A stretch of 64,000 nt of DNA from CAYFQB01 sp964345225 (GTDB lineage: Bacteria > Nitrospirota > Thermodesulfovibrionia > Thermodesulfovibrionales > UBA6898): assembly GCA_964345225.1 (NCBI GenBank), contig CAYFQB010000039.1, positions 18,371 through 82,370 of the forward strand, written 5' to 3'. Below are positions 34,709 through 42,931 of this stretch, one piece after another; position 1 is the first letter of the stretch; each line of letters begins with the position of its first letter. The position numbers and the translations under genes were made by a program. The notes beneath the pieces were generated by a model. The model worked only from the letters and a program-made list of their open reading frames with translations. It did no database searches and had not been told where the DNA came from.

Positions 34709-35158
34709 ATGCCAAGTTATGTTGACACTGAAAAATGTGACGGCTGTAAAGGTGGTGAGAAGACTGCCTGCATGTACATCTGCCCTAATGATCTGATGGT
34801 TTTAAACACTGAAGCAATGAAGGCTTACAATCAGGAGCCTGACCAGTGTTGGGAATGCTACTCCTGTGTAAAGATCTGTCCTCAGGGCGCAATTGCTGTC
34901 AGGGGATACTCTGACTTTGTACCTCTCGGAGGTATTGTCCAGCCGATGATGAGCTCTGACTCTGTTATGTGGACGATACAGTTCAGGAACGGGAACCTGC
35001 AGCGCTTCAAATTCCCGATCAGGACGACTCCGGAAGGGTCGATCGATGCCAAGAATGATGCACATAAGGGCAAAGATCTTAACGGCGGTCTGCTGTCTGA
35101 TGAAGAGGCTGACAGCGGTTTTAAACTCGCACAGCCCATTGCTTTACACGGCAAATAA
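34709..35158 (+). CDS. aprB: Adenylylsulfate (APS) reductase beta subunit
   Basis: 149 residues. Two [4Fe-4S] ferredoxin motifs: CDGCKGGEKTACMYICP and CWECYSCVKICP, followed by the AprB beta-sheet segment and a C-terminal tail that wraps AprA (SVMWTIQFRNGNLQRFKFP onwards). It relays electrons from QmoABC to the FAD of AprA in the cytoplasm. Shine-Dalgarno AAAAGGAGG before the ATG. The 95-base gap before it carries a small hairpin CTTTCA-CTAGC-TGAAAG (34663-34679), possibly a processing site. Confidence 0.96.
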   Translation: MPSYVDTEKCDGCKGGEKTACMYICPNDLMVLNTEAMKAYNQEPDQCWECYSCVKICPQGAIAVRGYSDFVPLGGIVQPMMSSDSVMWTIQFRNGNLQRFKFPIRTTPEGSIDAKNDAHKGKDLNGGLLSDEEADSGFKLAQPIALHGK

Positions 35159-35189
35159 TTAATTAAATAAATTTCAGGAGGATGATACT

Positions 35190-37139
35190 ATGGCATTACC
35201 AAACAAGCCATCGGGCGAATTAGCTGCAACATTAGATCCTGCTATTGATGAACGCGAAGTTGATATACTTCTGGTCGGTGGAGGAATGGCAGTATGTGGT
35301 ACAGCCTACGAGATAAAGAAGTGGGCTTCGCCAGACACAAAGATCCTGCTCTGTGACAAGGCTGCACTCGAAAGAAGCGGTGCTGTTGCGCAGGGGCTTT
35401 CTGCTATTAACACATATCTCGGGGAAAATACTTCTGATGATTATGTAAGGATGATCAGAAACGACCTTATGGGTATAGTCAGGGAAGACCTGATCTTTGA
35501 CTGCGGTAGACACGTTGACAGGTCAGTATTTCTCTTTGAGGAGTGGGGACTGCCGATCTGGAAGACCGGCGATGACGGAAAGAGCCATGACGGGTCCAAG
35601 GGCCTGACTCCGCTCAAAGACGGCGGTAAGCCGGTCCGTTCAGGACGCTGGCAGATCATGATCAACGGCGAATCCTACAAAAGGATAGTAGCCGAGGCTG
35701 CAAAGACTGCATTGGGTGCAGATAATATTATAGAAAGATGCTTTATTGTGAAGCTTCTCCTCGATGCCAATGAACCCAACAGGATTGCAGGCGCAGTAGG
35801 ATTCAGTGTAAGAGAAAACAAGGTTTATGTAATCAAGGCCAATGCAATGGTCGTTGCCTGCGGCGGGGCTGTTAACGTATTCAGGCCGAGGGCAACCGGT
35901 GAAGGTATGGGCAGATGCTGGTATCCAGTATGGAATGCCGGTTCCACCTATACTCTTTGCCAGGAAGTCGGTGCAGAGATGACCATGATGGAGAACAGGT
36001 TCGTACCTGCTCGTTTTAAGGACGGATACGGCCCTGTTGGTGCATGGTTCCTTCTCTTTAAGGCGAAGGCAACCAACACACTCGGTGAAAACTATATGGC
36101 TACAAACGCCGAGATGCTCAAACAGTATCCGCCTTACGGTCTTGCAAAAGTACCGGCTTCATGTCTGAGAAACCATCTCATGCTGAAAGAGATGAAAGAA
36201 GGCAGAGGCCCTATCTATATGGATACCCCAACGGCTTTAGCGACTCTTTCTGCCAATATGTCACCAAAGGAATTCAAGCACCTCATTGCTGAAGCATGGG
36301 AGGACTTCCTTGATATGTCAGTTGGCCAGGCAGGTCTATGGGCCGGAACGAATACCGAGCCTGAAAAGGTCGGTTCTGAAATTATGCCGACGGAACCCTA
36401 TCTCCTCGGCTCACACTCCGGCTGCTGCGGTATCTGGTGCAGCGGTCCTGAAGATGACTGGGTCCCTGCAGCATACAAGTGGGGTTACAAAGGAATGACA
36501 ACTGTAAAAGGTCTGTTCACCGCTGGTGACGGAACAGGAGCTTCAGGACACAAATTCTCCTCTGGCTCGCACGCAGAGGGCAGACTAGTTGCAAAATCAA
36601 TGGTCAAGTTCGTAGGAGATAACAAGGACTTCAAACCTTCATTAAAACAGTCTGCAAAAGAACTGGCTGATATTGTTTACAAGCCTGTCAAGAACTTTAT
36701 GGATGCCTATCAGAAGACCACTGATGTTGATGTAAATCCTGCTTACATCAAGCCGAGCGCATTCCAAAAGAGGCTAATAAAAATTTCGGATGAATACGGC
36801 GGAGGAGTATCTACATTCTACGTTACAAGCAAGGCAATGCTTGATAAGGCATTTGAACTTCTAGGCATGCTCAGGGAAGACTCTGAGAAGATGGGTGCAG
36901 GCGACCTCCATGAGCTTCTGAGGGCATGGGAGAATTATCACAGACTCGGTACAGTTGAGACTCATCTAAGACACATCCTCTTCAGGGAAGAGTCAAGGTA
37001 TCCCGGCTTCTATTACAGGGCAGACTTTGATAAGGTCGATGAGGAAAACTGGAAGTGCTTTGTGAACTCAAAGTTTGATCCTGATAAGAAAGAGTGGTCG
37101 GTATTTAAGAAAGATTACATTCAGTTAATACCTGACTAG
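35190..37139 (+). CDS. aprA: Adenylylsulfate (APS) reductase alpha subunit
   Basis: 649 residues, full length. FAD-binding start DILLVGGGMAVCGTAYEIKK, then DKAALERSGAVAQGLSAINTY, GRWQIMINGESYKRIVAEAA, VVACGGAVNVFRPRATGEGMGRCWYP (in two segments), RNHLMLKEMKEGRGPIYMDT and GSHSGCCGIWCSGPEDD, all AprA hallmarks of the fumarate-reductase-like family. It reduces APS to sulfite and AMP. The gene follows aprB by 31 bases with AGGAGG ahead of the ATG. A very stable GC hairpin 40 bases after the stop probably protects or ends the transcript. Whether it works reductively or oxidatively cannot be told from motifs; the linkage with qmoABC favours reduction. Confidence 0.97.
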   Translation: MALPNKPSGELAATLDPAIDEREVDILLVGGGMAVCGTAYEIKKWASPDTKILLCDKAALERSGAVAQGLSAINTYLGENTSDDYVRMIRNDLMGIVREDLIFDCGRHVDRSVFLFEEWGLPIWKTGDDGKSHDGSKGLTPLKDGGKPVRSGRWQIMINGESYKRIVAEAAKTALGADNIIERCFIVKLLLDANEPNRIAGAVGFSVRENKVYVIKANAMVVACGGAVNVFRPRATGEGMGRCWYPVWNAGSTYTLCQEVGAEMTMMENRFVPARFKDGYGPVGAWFLLFKAKATNTLGENYMATNAEMLKQYPPYGLAKVPASCLRNHLMLKEMKEGRGPIYMDTPTALATLSANMSPKEFKHLIAEAWEDFLDMSVGQAGLWAGTNTEPEKVGSEIMPTEPYLLGSHSGCCGIWCSGPEDDWVPAAYKWGYKGMTTVKGLFTAGDGTGASGHKFSSGSHAEGRLVAKSMVKFVGDNKDFKPSLKQSAKELADIVYKPVKNFMDAYQKTTDVDVNPAYIKPSAFQKRLIKISDEYGGGVSTFYVTSKAMLDKAFELLGMLREDSEKMGAGDLHELLRAWENYHRLGTVETHLRHILFREESRYPGFYYRADFDKVDEENWKCFVNSKFDPDKKEWSVFKKDYIQLIPD

Positions 37140-37511
37140 TCTGGAATCTGGATTAAAATAGTTTCAAAGCTTGTTGGTTGTGCCCGGGGGTTGAACCCCC
37201 CGGGCACAATAGGATAAAACAGAAGCTGTTGATTCAGCAGAAAACTTGTAGACATGGAGGTGTTTCTAAGAATTTAGATCAAGGGTGCTTCCTTACTATA
37301 ATTATAAGCAGAAAAGTTTGTGAAGACATTCTTTTATCTTTTGCTTAAAATTTTTTTGTCTGTTGTTTCGACAATAGAAAAAGTCTCTTGAAATTCAGGG
37401 GATTCTTATTGTAAAGTTTTATGCTGAGTCAACAGAATTTGTCTCAGAAAATTAATACAGATTCAGGATTTATAAATTTTTGTTAATCTGATGTAACGAT
37501 GGAGGAATAAC
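37140..37511. other. Spacer between aprA and qmoA
   Basis: 372 bases. Apart from the hairpin at 37179-37208 it is AT-rich and holds no gene. A qmo promoter should lie in 37300-37490, but I see no clear -35/-10 pair. GATGGAGG stands before the qmoA ATG. Confidence 0.5.
37179..37208 (+). terminator. Strong GC hairpin after aprA
   Basis: TGTGCCCGGGGG-TTGAAC-CCCCCGGGCACA: a 12-bp nearly all-GC stem 40 bases past the aprA stop. It is followed by ATAGGATAAAAC rather than a T-run, so it may stabilise the 3' end of a very abundant sat-apr mRNA as much as terminate it. Confidence 0.65.
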
Positions 37512-38777
37512 ATGGCGGACGAAACAACAGGAACCCCTGTATCAGGGACTATTTTAGTTGTGGGTGGAGGTATCAGTGGTATCACCACGGCACTTGAGGC
37601 CGCAGAAGTGGGATACGAAGTCATTATTGTAGAAAAGAATCCATATCTAGGTGGGAGAGTAGCCCAGCTTAACAAGTACTTTCCCAAGTTATGCCCTCCG
37701 ACCTGTGGTCTTGAGATCAATTTCCAGAGGATCAAGAATAACGACAAGGTAAAATTCTTCACCTTCACTGAAGTTGAAAAGATATCAGGCGGACCAGGAA
37801 ATTATGAAGTTGCCCTGAAGGAAAATCCACGTTATGTAAACAGCAATTGTACATGTTGCGGGAAATGTTCTGAAGCGTGTGATGTCGAAATACCAAATGA
37901 GTTTAATTTTGGCCTGGACAAGAGAAAAGCTGCTTATCTGCCTTTTGACATGGCTTTTCCTCAAAGATATGTTCTTGACCAGTCAATAATCGGTAAGCCC
38001 GCAGCTCAAAAATGCAAGGATGCATGTGAGTATAATGCGATCGAACTTGACATGATGCCAAAAAACTTTAATTTAAAGGTTTCATCAATTGTCTGGGCAA
38101 CTGGATGGAATCCATATAATGCAAACAAGATAGACAACCTGTCTTTTGGTTGGGTAAAGAACGTTATAACAAACATGATGATGGAAAGACTGGCTGCCCC
38201 GAACGGTCCGACCAAGGGAAAAATCTTAAGGCCGTCGGATGGTAAAGAGGTTAATAATATCGCATTTGTACAGTGCGCAGGTTCAAGGGATGAAAACCAT
38301 CTCCAGTTCTGTTCATATATTTGTTGCCTAGCAAGTCTAAAACAGACTACTTATATCAGGGAATCCAATACAAAATCAAAGGCAACAATCTTTTATATAG
38401 ATCTAAGGACACCTGGCAGATACGAAAAGTTCTACAGGAAAGTAAAGGCTGATGCAAATGTCTCATTTATAAAAGGCAAGGTGGCAAAAATAGACGAAGA
38501 TGCAAACACACGTGATGTGATCGTTACTGCCGAGGATACGATATCAGGCAAGAAGATTCAACAACGTTTTGATATGGTTGTTCTTGCAACAGGGATGGAA
38601 CCTTCAACTGCAACATCAAAGATCCCTGGAAATGCACAATACGACGAGAATAGCTTTGTTATTTCAGGTGACATCCTGTCTGCCGGTTGTGTTAAAAAAC
38701 CGTCAGATGTTATGTTGTCTGGCCAGTCAGCAACTGCGACTGCGCTCAAGGCCATTCAAACATTGGTGAGGAGGTAA
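37512..38777 (+). CDS. qmoA: Quinone-interacting oxidoreductase subunit QmoA
   Basis: 421 residues, HdrA-like flavoprotein. It has an N-terminal FAD fold GTILVVGGGISGITTALEAA, GGRVAQLNKYFPKLCPPTCG, one [4Fe-4S] motif CTCCGKCSEACDVEIP (about 115), and a QCAGSRDENHLQFCSYICC stretch typical of QmoA/HdrA. It is the cytoplasmic part of the Qmo complex that passes electrons from menaquinol toward APS reductase. First of qmoABC, with 6 bases to qmoB. Confidence 0.96.
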   Translation: MADETTGTPVSGTILVVGGGISGITTALEAAEVGYEVIIVEKNPYLGGRVAQLNKYFPKLCPPTCGLEINFQRIKNNDKVKFFTFTEVEKISGGPGNYEVALKENPRYVNSNCTCCGKCSEACDVEIPNEFNFGLDKRKAAYLPFDMAFPQRYVLDQSIIGKPAAQKCKDACEYNAIELDMMPKNFNLKVSSIVWATGWNPYNANKIDNLSFGWVKNVITNMMMERLAAPNGPTKGKILRPSDGKEVNNIAFVQCAGSRDENHLQFCSYICCLASLKQTTYIRESNTKSKATIFYIDLRTPGRYEKFYRKVKADANVSFIKGKVAKIDEDANTRDVIVTAEDTISGKKIQQRFDMVVLATGMEPSTATSKIPGNAQYDENSFVISGDILSAGCVKKPSDVMLSGQSATATALKAIQTLVRR

Positions 38778-38783
38778 GAACAG

Positions 38784-41144
38784 ATGGATAAAAAAGTAGG
38801 CGTATATATATGCACTGGATGCGAAATAGGCTCAGGCCTTAACATTGAGAATCTCTCCCAGATTGCAAATAAGGAGTTTAAGGTTCCGGTATGTAAGACT
38901 CATGCTGCAATGTGCGGTGAGGAAGGCGTCGCAATGATAAAAAACGATGTTGAAACTGAAGGCGTAAACACAATTGTTATAGCTGCCTGTTCAAACCGCG
39001 TTAAATACGATGTATTCGATTTCGGCCCTGCCAATATCGTAGAAAGAGCAAGTCTAAGAGAGCAGGTCGTATGGACACATGACTGGACAAAACAGGTTGA
39101 GGTAAAGACAAAAGATGAAGAAGGAAATGAGCAGGTAAAAGTTGAGACCCAGCCGAATGATGATACACAGATGCTTGCGGAGGACTACCTGAGGATGGGC
39201 ATTGTAAAGGCTCAGAAGGCAGATCTTCCCGAGCCATATATGCTCGAGACAATGGATAAATGTATCCTTGTAATTGGAGGGGGAATTACCGGGCTGACTG
39301 CTGCTATAGAGGCTGCAAATACAGGATATGAAGTAACAATAGTTGAAAGAGCTCAGGAAATCGGGGGCTATGCCGCTAAATTGCGTAAACAGATACCCAC
39401 CTCAGCTCCTTTTGATAAATTAGTGTCAGCTGGTGTAATGGATAAAGTTAAAGAGGCAACTAACCATCCGAAAATAAAGATTAAGACAAATACGGAAATT
39501 GCAAGAATAAGCGGGTTTCCAGGGATGTTTGATGTTTCGTTCAAAACAACCGGTACACAATCAAAATGGGATATCCCGCCAAAGAAGAAAGAGGGGGAAG
39601 GAGAAGGTGATAAGCCTGCTGAAGAGGCAAAACCAGAGGAACCTGTAGAACTTCCTGCTGACCATATTCCGTGTGAGGATATTTTGACATCAAACCCTGA
39701 CGCGGAAAGGTTTGGCGCAGTTATTGTTGCTGCGGGATGGAGGCCCGCAGATCCGGCAGAGTTTGAGCATTTAGGATACGGAATATTATCTAATGTTGTT
39801 ACGAACGTAACAATGGAAGAAATCGCTGCAAAAGGTAAAATCACCCGCCCTTCAGACGGAAAACAGGCAAAATCAGTTGCTTTTATACAGAGTCCAGGAT
39901 TAGATGGTGAAGATAGCGATTTCCCGTTCTGCTCATCCGTTACCAGCATGATATCCCTAAAGCAGGCAAAATATCTCAGGGAGGACTATCCGGATGACGG
40001 ACAGGCCTTTATATTCTTTAAACATATGCGTACGCCCGGGCATTATGAGAATTTTTATAAAAGCGCCCAGGATGATCAGGGTATCTTCCTTACAAGGGGT
40101 GAAGTAAAGAGCATCACTGAAAATGCAGACAAGGGACTGACCGTTGAGGTTGCTGATACGATGCTGGGTGAAAAGATTGCGGTCAATGTTGATATGGTTG
40201 TGCTAGCCGCAGGCATGGTACCTGCGACAAAATTTGAACCTGTGGTCAATCTGGCTTACAGGCAAGGCCCTGAATTCAAGGATCTGGAACTCTTTGACGG
40301 ATATGCTGACTCGAACTATATCTGTTTCCCATATGAAACGAGAAGAACCGGAATCTATACAGCAGGCTGCGTTAGGCAGACAATGACTATTGGAGAGTGC
40401 ATTGAAGATGCTACAGGGGCAGCTCTTAAAGCGATACAATGTATCGAATCAACAAACAGAGGAGTAGCAGTACACCCGCGCTCAGGAGATATGTCTTTCC
40501 CTGATTTCTTCTTCCAAAGATGTACGCAATGCAAGAGGTGTACTGAAGAGTGTCCTTTTGGTGCACTCGATGATGATGAAAAGGGTACGCCAAAACCTAA
40601 CCCGACCCGTTGCAGGAGATGCGGAACGTGTATGGGGGCATGTCCCGAGAGGATTGTCTCATTTAAGAACTATCATATAGACATGATCGGATCTATGGTC
40701 AAGGCTGTTGAGGTTCCTGAAGAAGAAGAGGAGAAGTACAGGATAATTGGTTTTGTTTGTGAAAACGATGCTTACCCGGCACTTGATATGGCCGGCTTGA
40801 ATAAACTTAAATTTTCCGCTGATATAAGATTCATCCCTGTAAGATGTCTCGGCTCAGTAAACACTATTTGGATTGCTGATGCAATGTCCAAAGGTGTTGA
40901 CGGTGTTCTGCTTATAGGATGTAAATACGGTGATGATTACCAGTGTCACTTTGTAAAGGGAAGTGAGCTTTGCAACAGGAGAATGGAGAATGTTGCCGAG
41001 ACACTGAGTAAACTGAGACTTGAGCCTGAAAGGGTACAGCAGGTTCAGTTCTCTATAGATGAATACCATAAGATTCCCGAAGTTATCGGTGAGTTCATGA
41101 AAACAATAGAGGGCGTAGGATTTAACCCAATGAAGGGCTTTTAG
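38784..41144 (+). CDS. qmoB: Quinone-interacting oxidoreductase subunit QmoB
   Basis: 786 residues, larger than QmoA because two modules are joined. An HdrA-like FAD module (ILVIGGGITGLTAAIEAANT at about 157) is followed by two [4Fe-4S] motifs, CTQCKRCTEECPFG and CRRCGTCMGACPER (about 578-625). A C-terminal MvhD-like domain contains CLGSVNTIW, GCKYGDDYQCHFVKGSELC and the F420-non-reducing-hydrogenase delta pattern. An acidic insert rich in Lys/Glu/Pro (about 268-295) interrupts the FAD module. MvhD-type domains take part in flavin-based electron confurcation in Hdr complexes; this supports models in which Qmo couples menaquinol with a second low-potential donor. Confidence 0.95.
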   Translation: MDKKVGVYICTGCEIGSGLNIENLSQIANKEFKVPVCKTHAAMCGEEGVAMIKNDVETEGVNTIVIAACSNRVKYDVFDFGPANIVERASLREQVVWTHDWTKQVEVKTKDEEGNEQVKVETQPNDDTQMLAEDYLRMGIVKAQKADLPEPYMLETMDKCILVIGGGITGLTAAIEAANTGYEVTIVERAQEIGGYAAKLRKQIPTSAPFDKLVSAGVMDKVKEATNHPKIKIKTNTEIARISGFPGMFDVSFKTTGTQSKWDIPPKKKEGEGEGDKPAEEAKPEEPVELPADHIPCEDILTSNPDAERFGAVIVAAGWRPADPAEFEHLGYGILSNVVTNVTMEEIAAKGKITRPSDGKQAKSVAFIQSPGLDGEDSDFPFCSSVTSMISLKQAKYLREDYPDDGQAFIFFKHMRTPGHYENFYKSAQDDQGIFLTRGEVKSITENADKGLTVEVADTMLGEKIAVNVDMVVLAAGMVPATKFEPVVNLAYRQGPEFKDLELFDGYADSNYICFPYETRRTGIYTAGCVRQTMTIGECIEDATGAALKAIQCIESTNRGVAVHPRSGDMSFPDFFFQRCTQCKRCTEECPFGALDDDEKGTPKPNPTRCRRCGTCMGACPERIVSFKNYHIDMIGSMVKAVEVPEEEEEKYRIIGFVCENDAYPALDMAGLNKLKFSADIRFIPVRCLGSVNTIWIADAMSKGVDGVLLIGCKYGDDYQCHFVKGSELCNRRMENVAETLSKLRLEPERVQQVQFSIDEYHKIPEVIGEFMKTIEGVGFNPMKGF

Positions 41145-41155
41145 GAGGTAAATAT

Positions 41156-42304
41156 ATGGCAGAAGGCAATTTGATCAAACCAGATTTACAGTTTATTAAG
41201 AAAGTAATTGGTTCTGGAGGGGAGTCATTAAAAAAGTGTTACCAGTGTGCAACATGCTCTGTTGTATGCAATGTAACACCTGATCACAAGCCATTTCCCA
41301 GAAAAGAGATGATACATGCACAATGGGGGCTGAAGGACAAGCTTTATAGCAATCCGGACATATGGCTCTGCCACCAGTGCAGTGATTGTACTGCTTACTG
41401 CCCGAGGGGTGCAAATCCTGGAGAAGTGCTCGGTGCCATAAGAAAATTGAGCATAGAAAATTATGCCTTTCCGAGTTTCATGGGGAAGTTGGTTGGGGAT
41501 CCAAAATATCTCTGGCTGCTTCTTGCTGTGCCGGTTCTGATTTTTCTTATGGTAATCGGATATCTCGGCAATCTTAAGATACCCGAAGGAGAGATCATTT
41601 ATGCCGAGAAATTTATATCGGTACCTTTTATTGATACGATATTTATTGCAGCAGCTGCTTTTGCAGTGATGGGGTTCTTTGTAGGCATAAAAAACTACTG
41701 GAAAGACCTTAAATCAGGTGTTGATATAAGTACTGGGAAATGGCAGAAGAAGGTAAAGGGACCTTTGCCAATTATAATTTTACATACGATAGTTGAATTT
41801 ATTACTCACAAGAGGTTCAAGAAATGTGACGTTACAAGGGACAGATCCAGCTCACATCTGTTTGTCTTTCTGGGTTTTGCCGGTCTTGCTATCACAACTA
41901 CATGGGCAATAATCTATCTTTACGTGATGCACTGGGAATCACCGTATCCCCTGCTTGATCCCATGAAGATACTGGGTAACATCAGCGCCCTCGTATTGAT
42001 TTCCGGTATATTTCTGGTTATTTCAAACAGACTGAAAAATACAGAAAAGGCCGGCAAAGGGAGCTATTATGATTGGCTTTTCATAAGTATTGTTCTTGCA
42101 ATTGTGGTATCAGGTATACTCACAGAGCTTTTGAGGCTGGCTGGAATTGCTGTCCTGGCCTATCCTGTGTATTTTATACATCTGGTGGTTGTATTTTTCC
42201 TCTTTGCATATGCACCTTACTCAAAGATGGCTCATATGGTATATAGAACAACTGCACTTGTATTTGCAAAGTATTCTGGGAGAGAGGACAAGAGGTACGA
42301 TTAA
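41156..42304 (+). CDS. qmoC: Quinone-interacting oxidoreductase subunit QmoC
   Basis: 382 residues: HdrC-like N-terminus with two cluster motifs, CYQCATCSVVCNVTP (about 24) and CHQCSDCTAYCPRG (about 75), fused to an HdrE/NarI-like membrane domain with about six helices (from about 118). Histidines in the helices (for example HTIVEFITHKRF and HLVVVFF) could ligate b haems. It anchors the complex and takes electrons from menaquinol. Starts 11 bases after qmoB with GGAGG before the ATG. Confidence 0.95.
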   Translation: MAEGNLIKPDLQFIKKVIGSGGESLKKCYQCATCSVVCNVTPDHKPFPRKEMIHAQWGLKDKLYSNPDIWLCHQCSDCTAYCPRGANPGEVLGAIRKLSIENYAFPSFMGKLVGDPKYLWLLLAVPVLIFLMVIGYLGNLKIPEGEIIYAEKFISVPFIDTIFIAAAAFAVMGFFVGIKNYWKDLKSGVDISTGKWQKKVKGPLPIIILHTIVEFITHKRFKKCDVTRDRSSSHLFVFLGFAGLAITTTWAIIYLYVMHWESPYPLLDPMKILGNISALVLISGIFLVISNRLKNTEKAGKGSYYDWLFISIVLAIVVSGILTELLRLAGIAVLAYPVYFIHLVVVFFLFAYAPYSKMAHMVYRTTALVFAKYSGREDKRYD

Positions 42305-42340
42305 AATTTGCTTATATTGAAAGGTGTATTGTAAGGTATC

Positions 42341-42784
42341 ATGGCAACTGTAAAAGAACTTATCGGAGACAGCAAGAAAGATATTATCTCGATTGACGAG
42401 GATAAATCTATAGCAGATGCTATCCAACAGTTAGTTGAGAATGAGATAGGCGCTCTGGTTGTTTCTGAAGGCGGAAAGCCTGTCGGCATGTTCACAGAGA
42501 GGGATGTCCTGAAATGCTGGACAAGAAAACCAGATAAGCCTTTCAAAGATATAAAGGTCTCTGAGGCAATGAGCTCAAACATGATTATTGCTGAGCCGAA
42601 TGATGATCTATGCTATGTAATAAACATCATGATAAAAAACAGGATAAGGCATCTTCCTGTGCTTGATCAGAATAAGCTGATAGCTATGCTATCAATCAGA
42701 GATCTTGTGAAGGCTCAGGTAACTGACCTCAGGTCAGAGAATCGTTATTTGAAAGACTATATTACTGATAAATATCCTGGGTGA
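42341..42784 (+). CDS. CBS-domain pair protein in the qmo-hppA cluster
   Basis: 147 residues made of two CBS repeats and little else: DIISIDEDKSIADAIQQLVE...GALVVSEGGKPVGMFTERDV and NMIIAEPNDDLCYVINIMIK...RHLPVLDQNKLIAMLSIRDLV. CBS pairs commonly bind AMP, ADP, ATP or other adenosyl ligands and regulate partner proteins. It lies 36 bases after qmoC and 147 bases before the proton pyrophosphatase gene. Because APS reductase releases AMP and Sat consumes ATP, an adenylate-sensing role in this pathway is a reasonable inference. No DNA-binding or catalytic domain is attached. Confidence 0.9.
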   Translation: MATVKELIGDSKKDIISIDEDKSIADAIQQLVENEIGALVVSEGGKPVGMFTERDVLKCWTRKPDKPFKDIKVSEAMSSNMIIAEPNDDLCYVINIMIKNRIRHLPVLDQNKLIAMLSIRDLVKAQVTDLRSENRYLKDYITDKYPG

Positions 42785-42931
42785 ACAAAAATCGAGATAT
42801 TTTATCGATAATGCTTAACGCAAGCAGTTGCGTGTATATAAAGGGGGTGAAATAGAGGTTTTAAAGCATTTGTAGAGTTAGCGGGGCTTTGTATAGAGCT
42901 TTAATAAGATAAATCATAAAAGGAGGGGAAG

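Noticed and set aside
37179..37208. Attenuator or riboswitch before qmoA
   Set aside because: The hairpin is next to the aprA stop and about 300 bases from qmoA, with no alternative pairing seen; a 3'-end hairpin is simpler.
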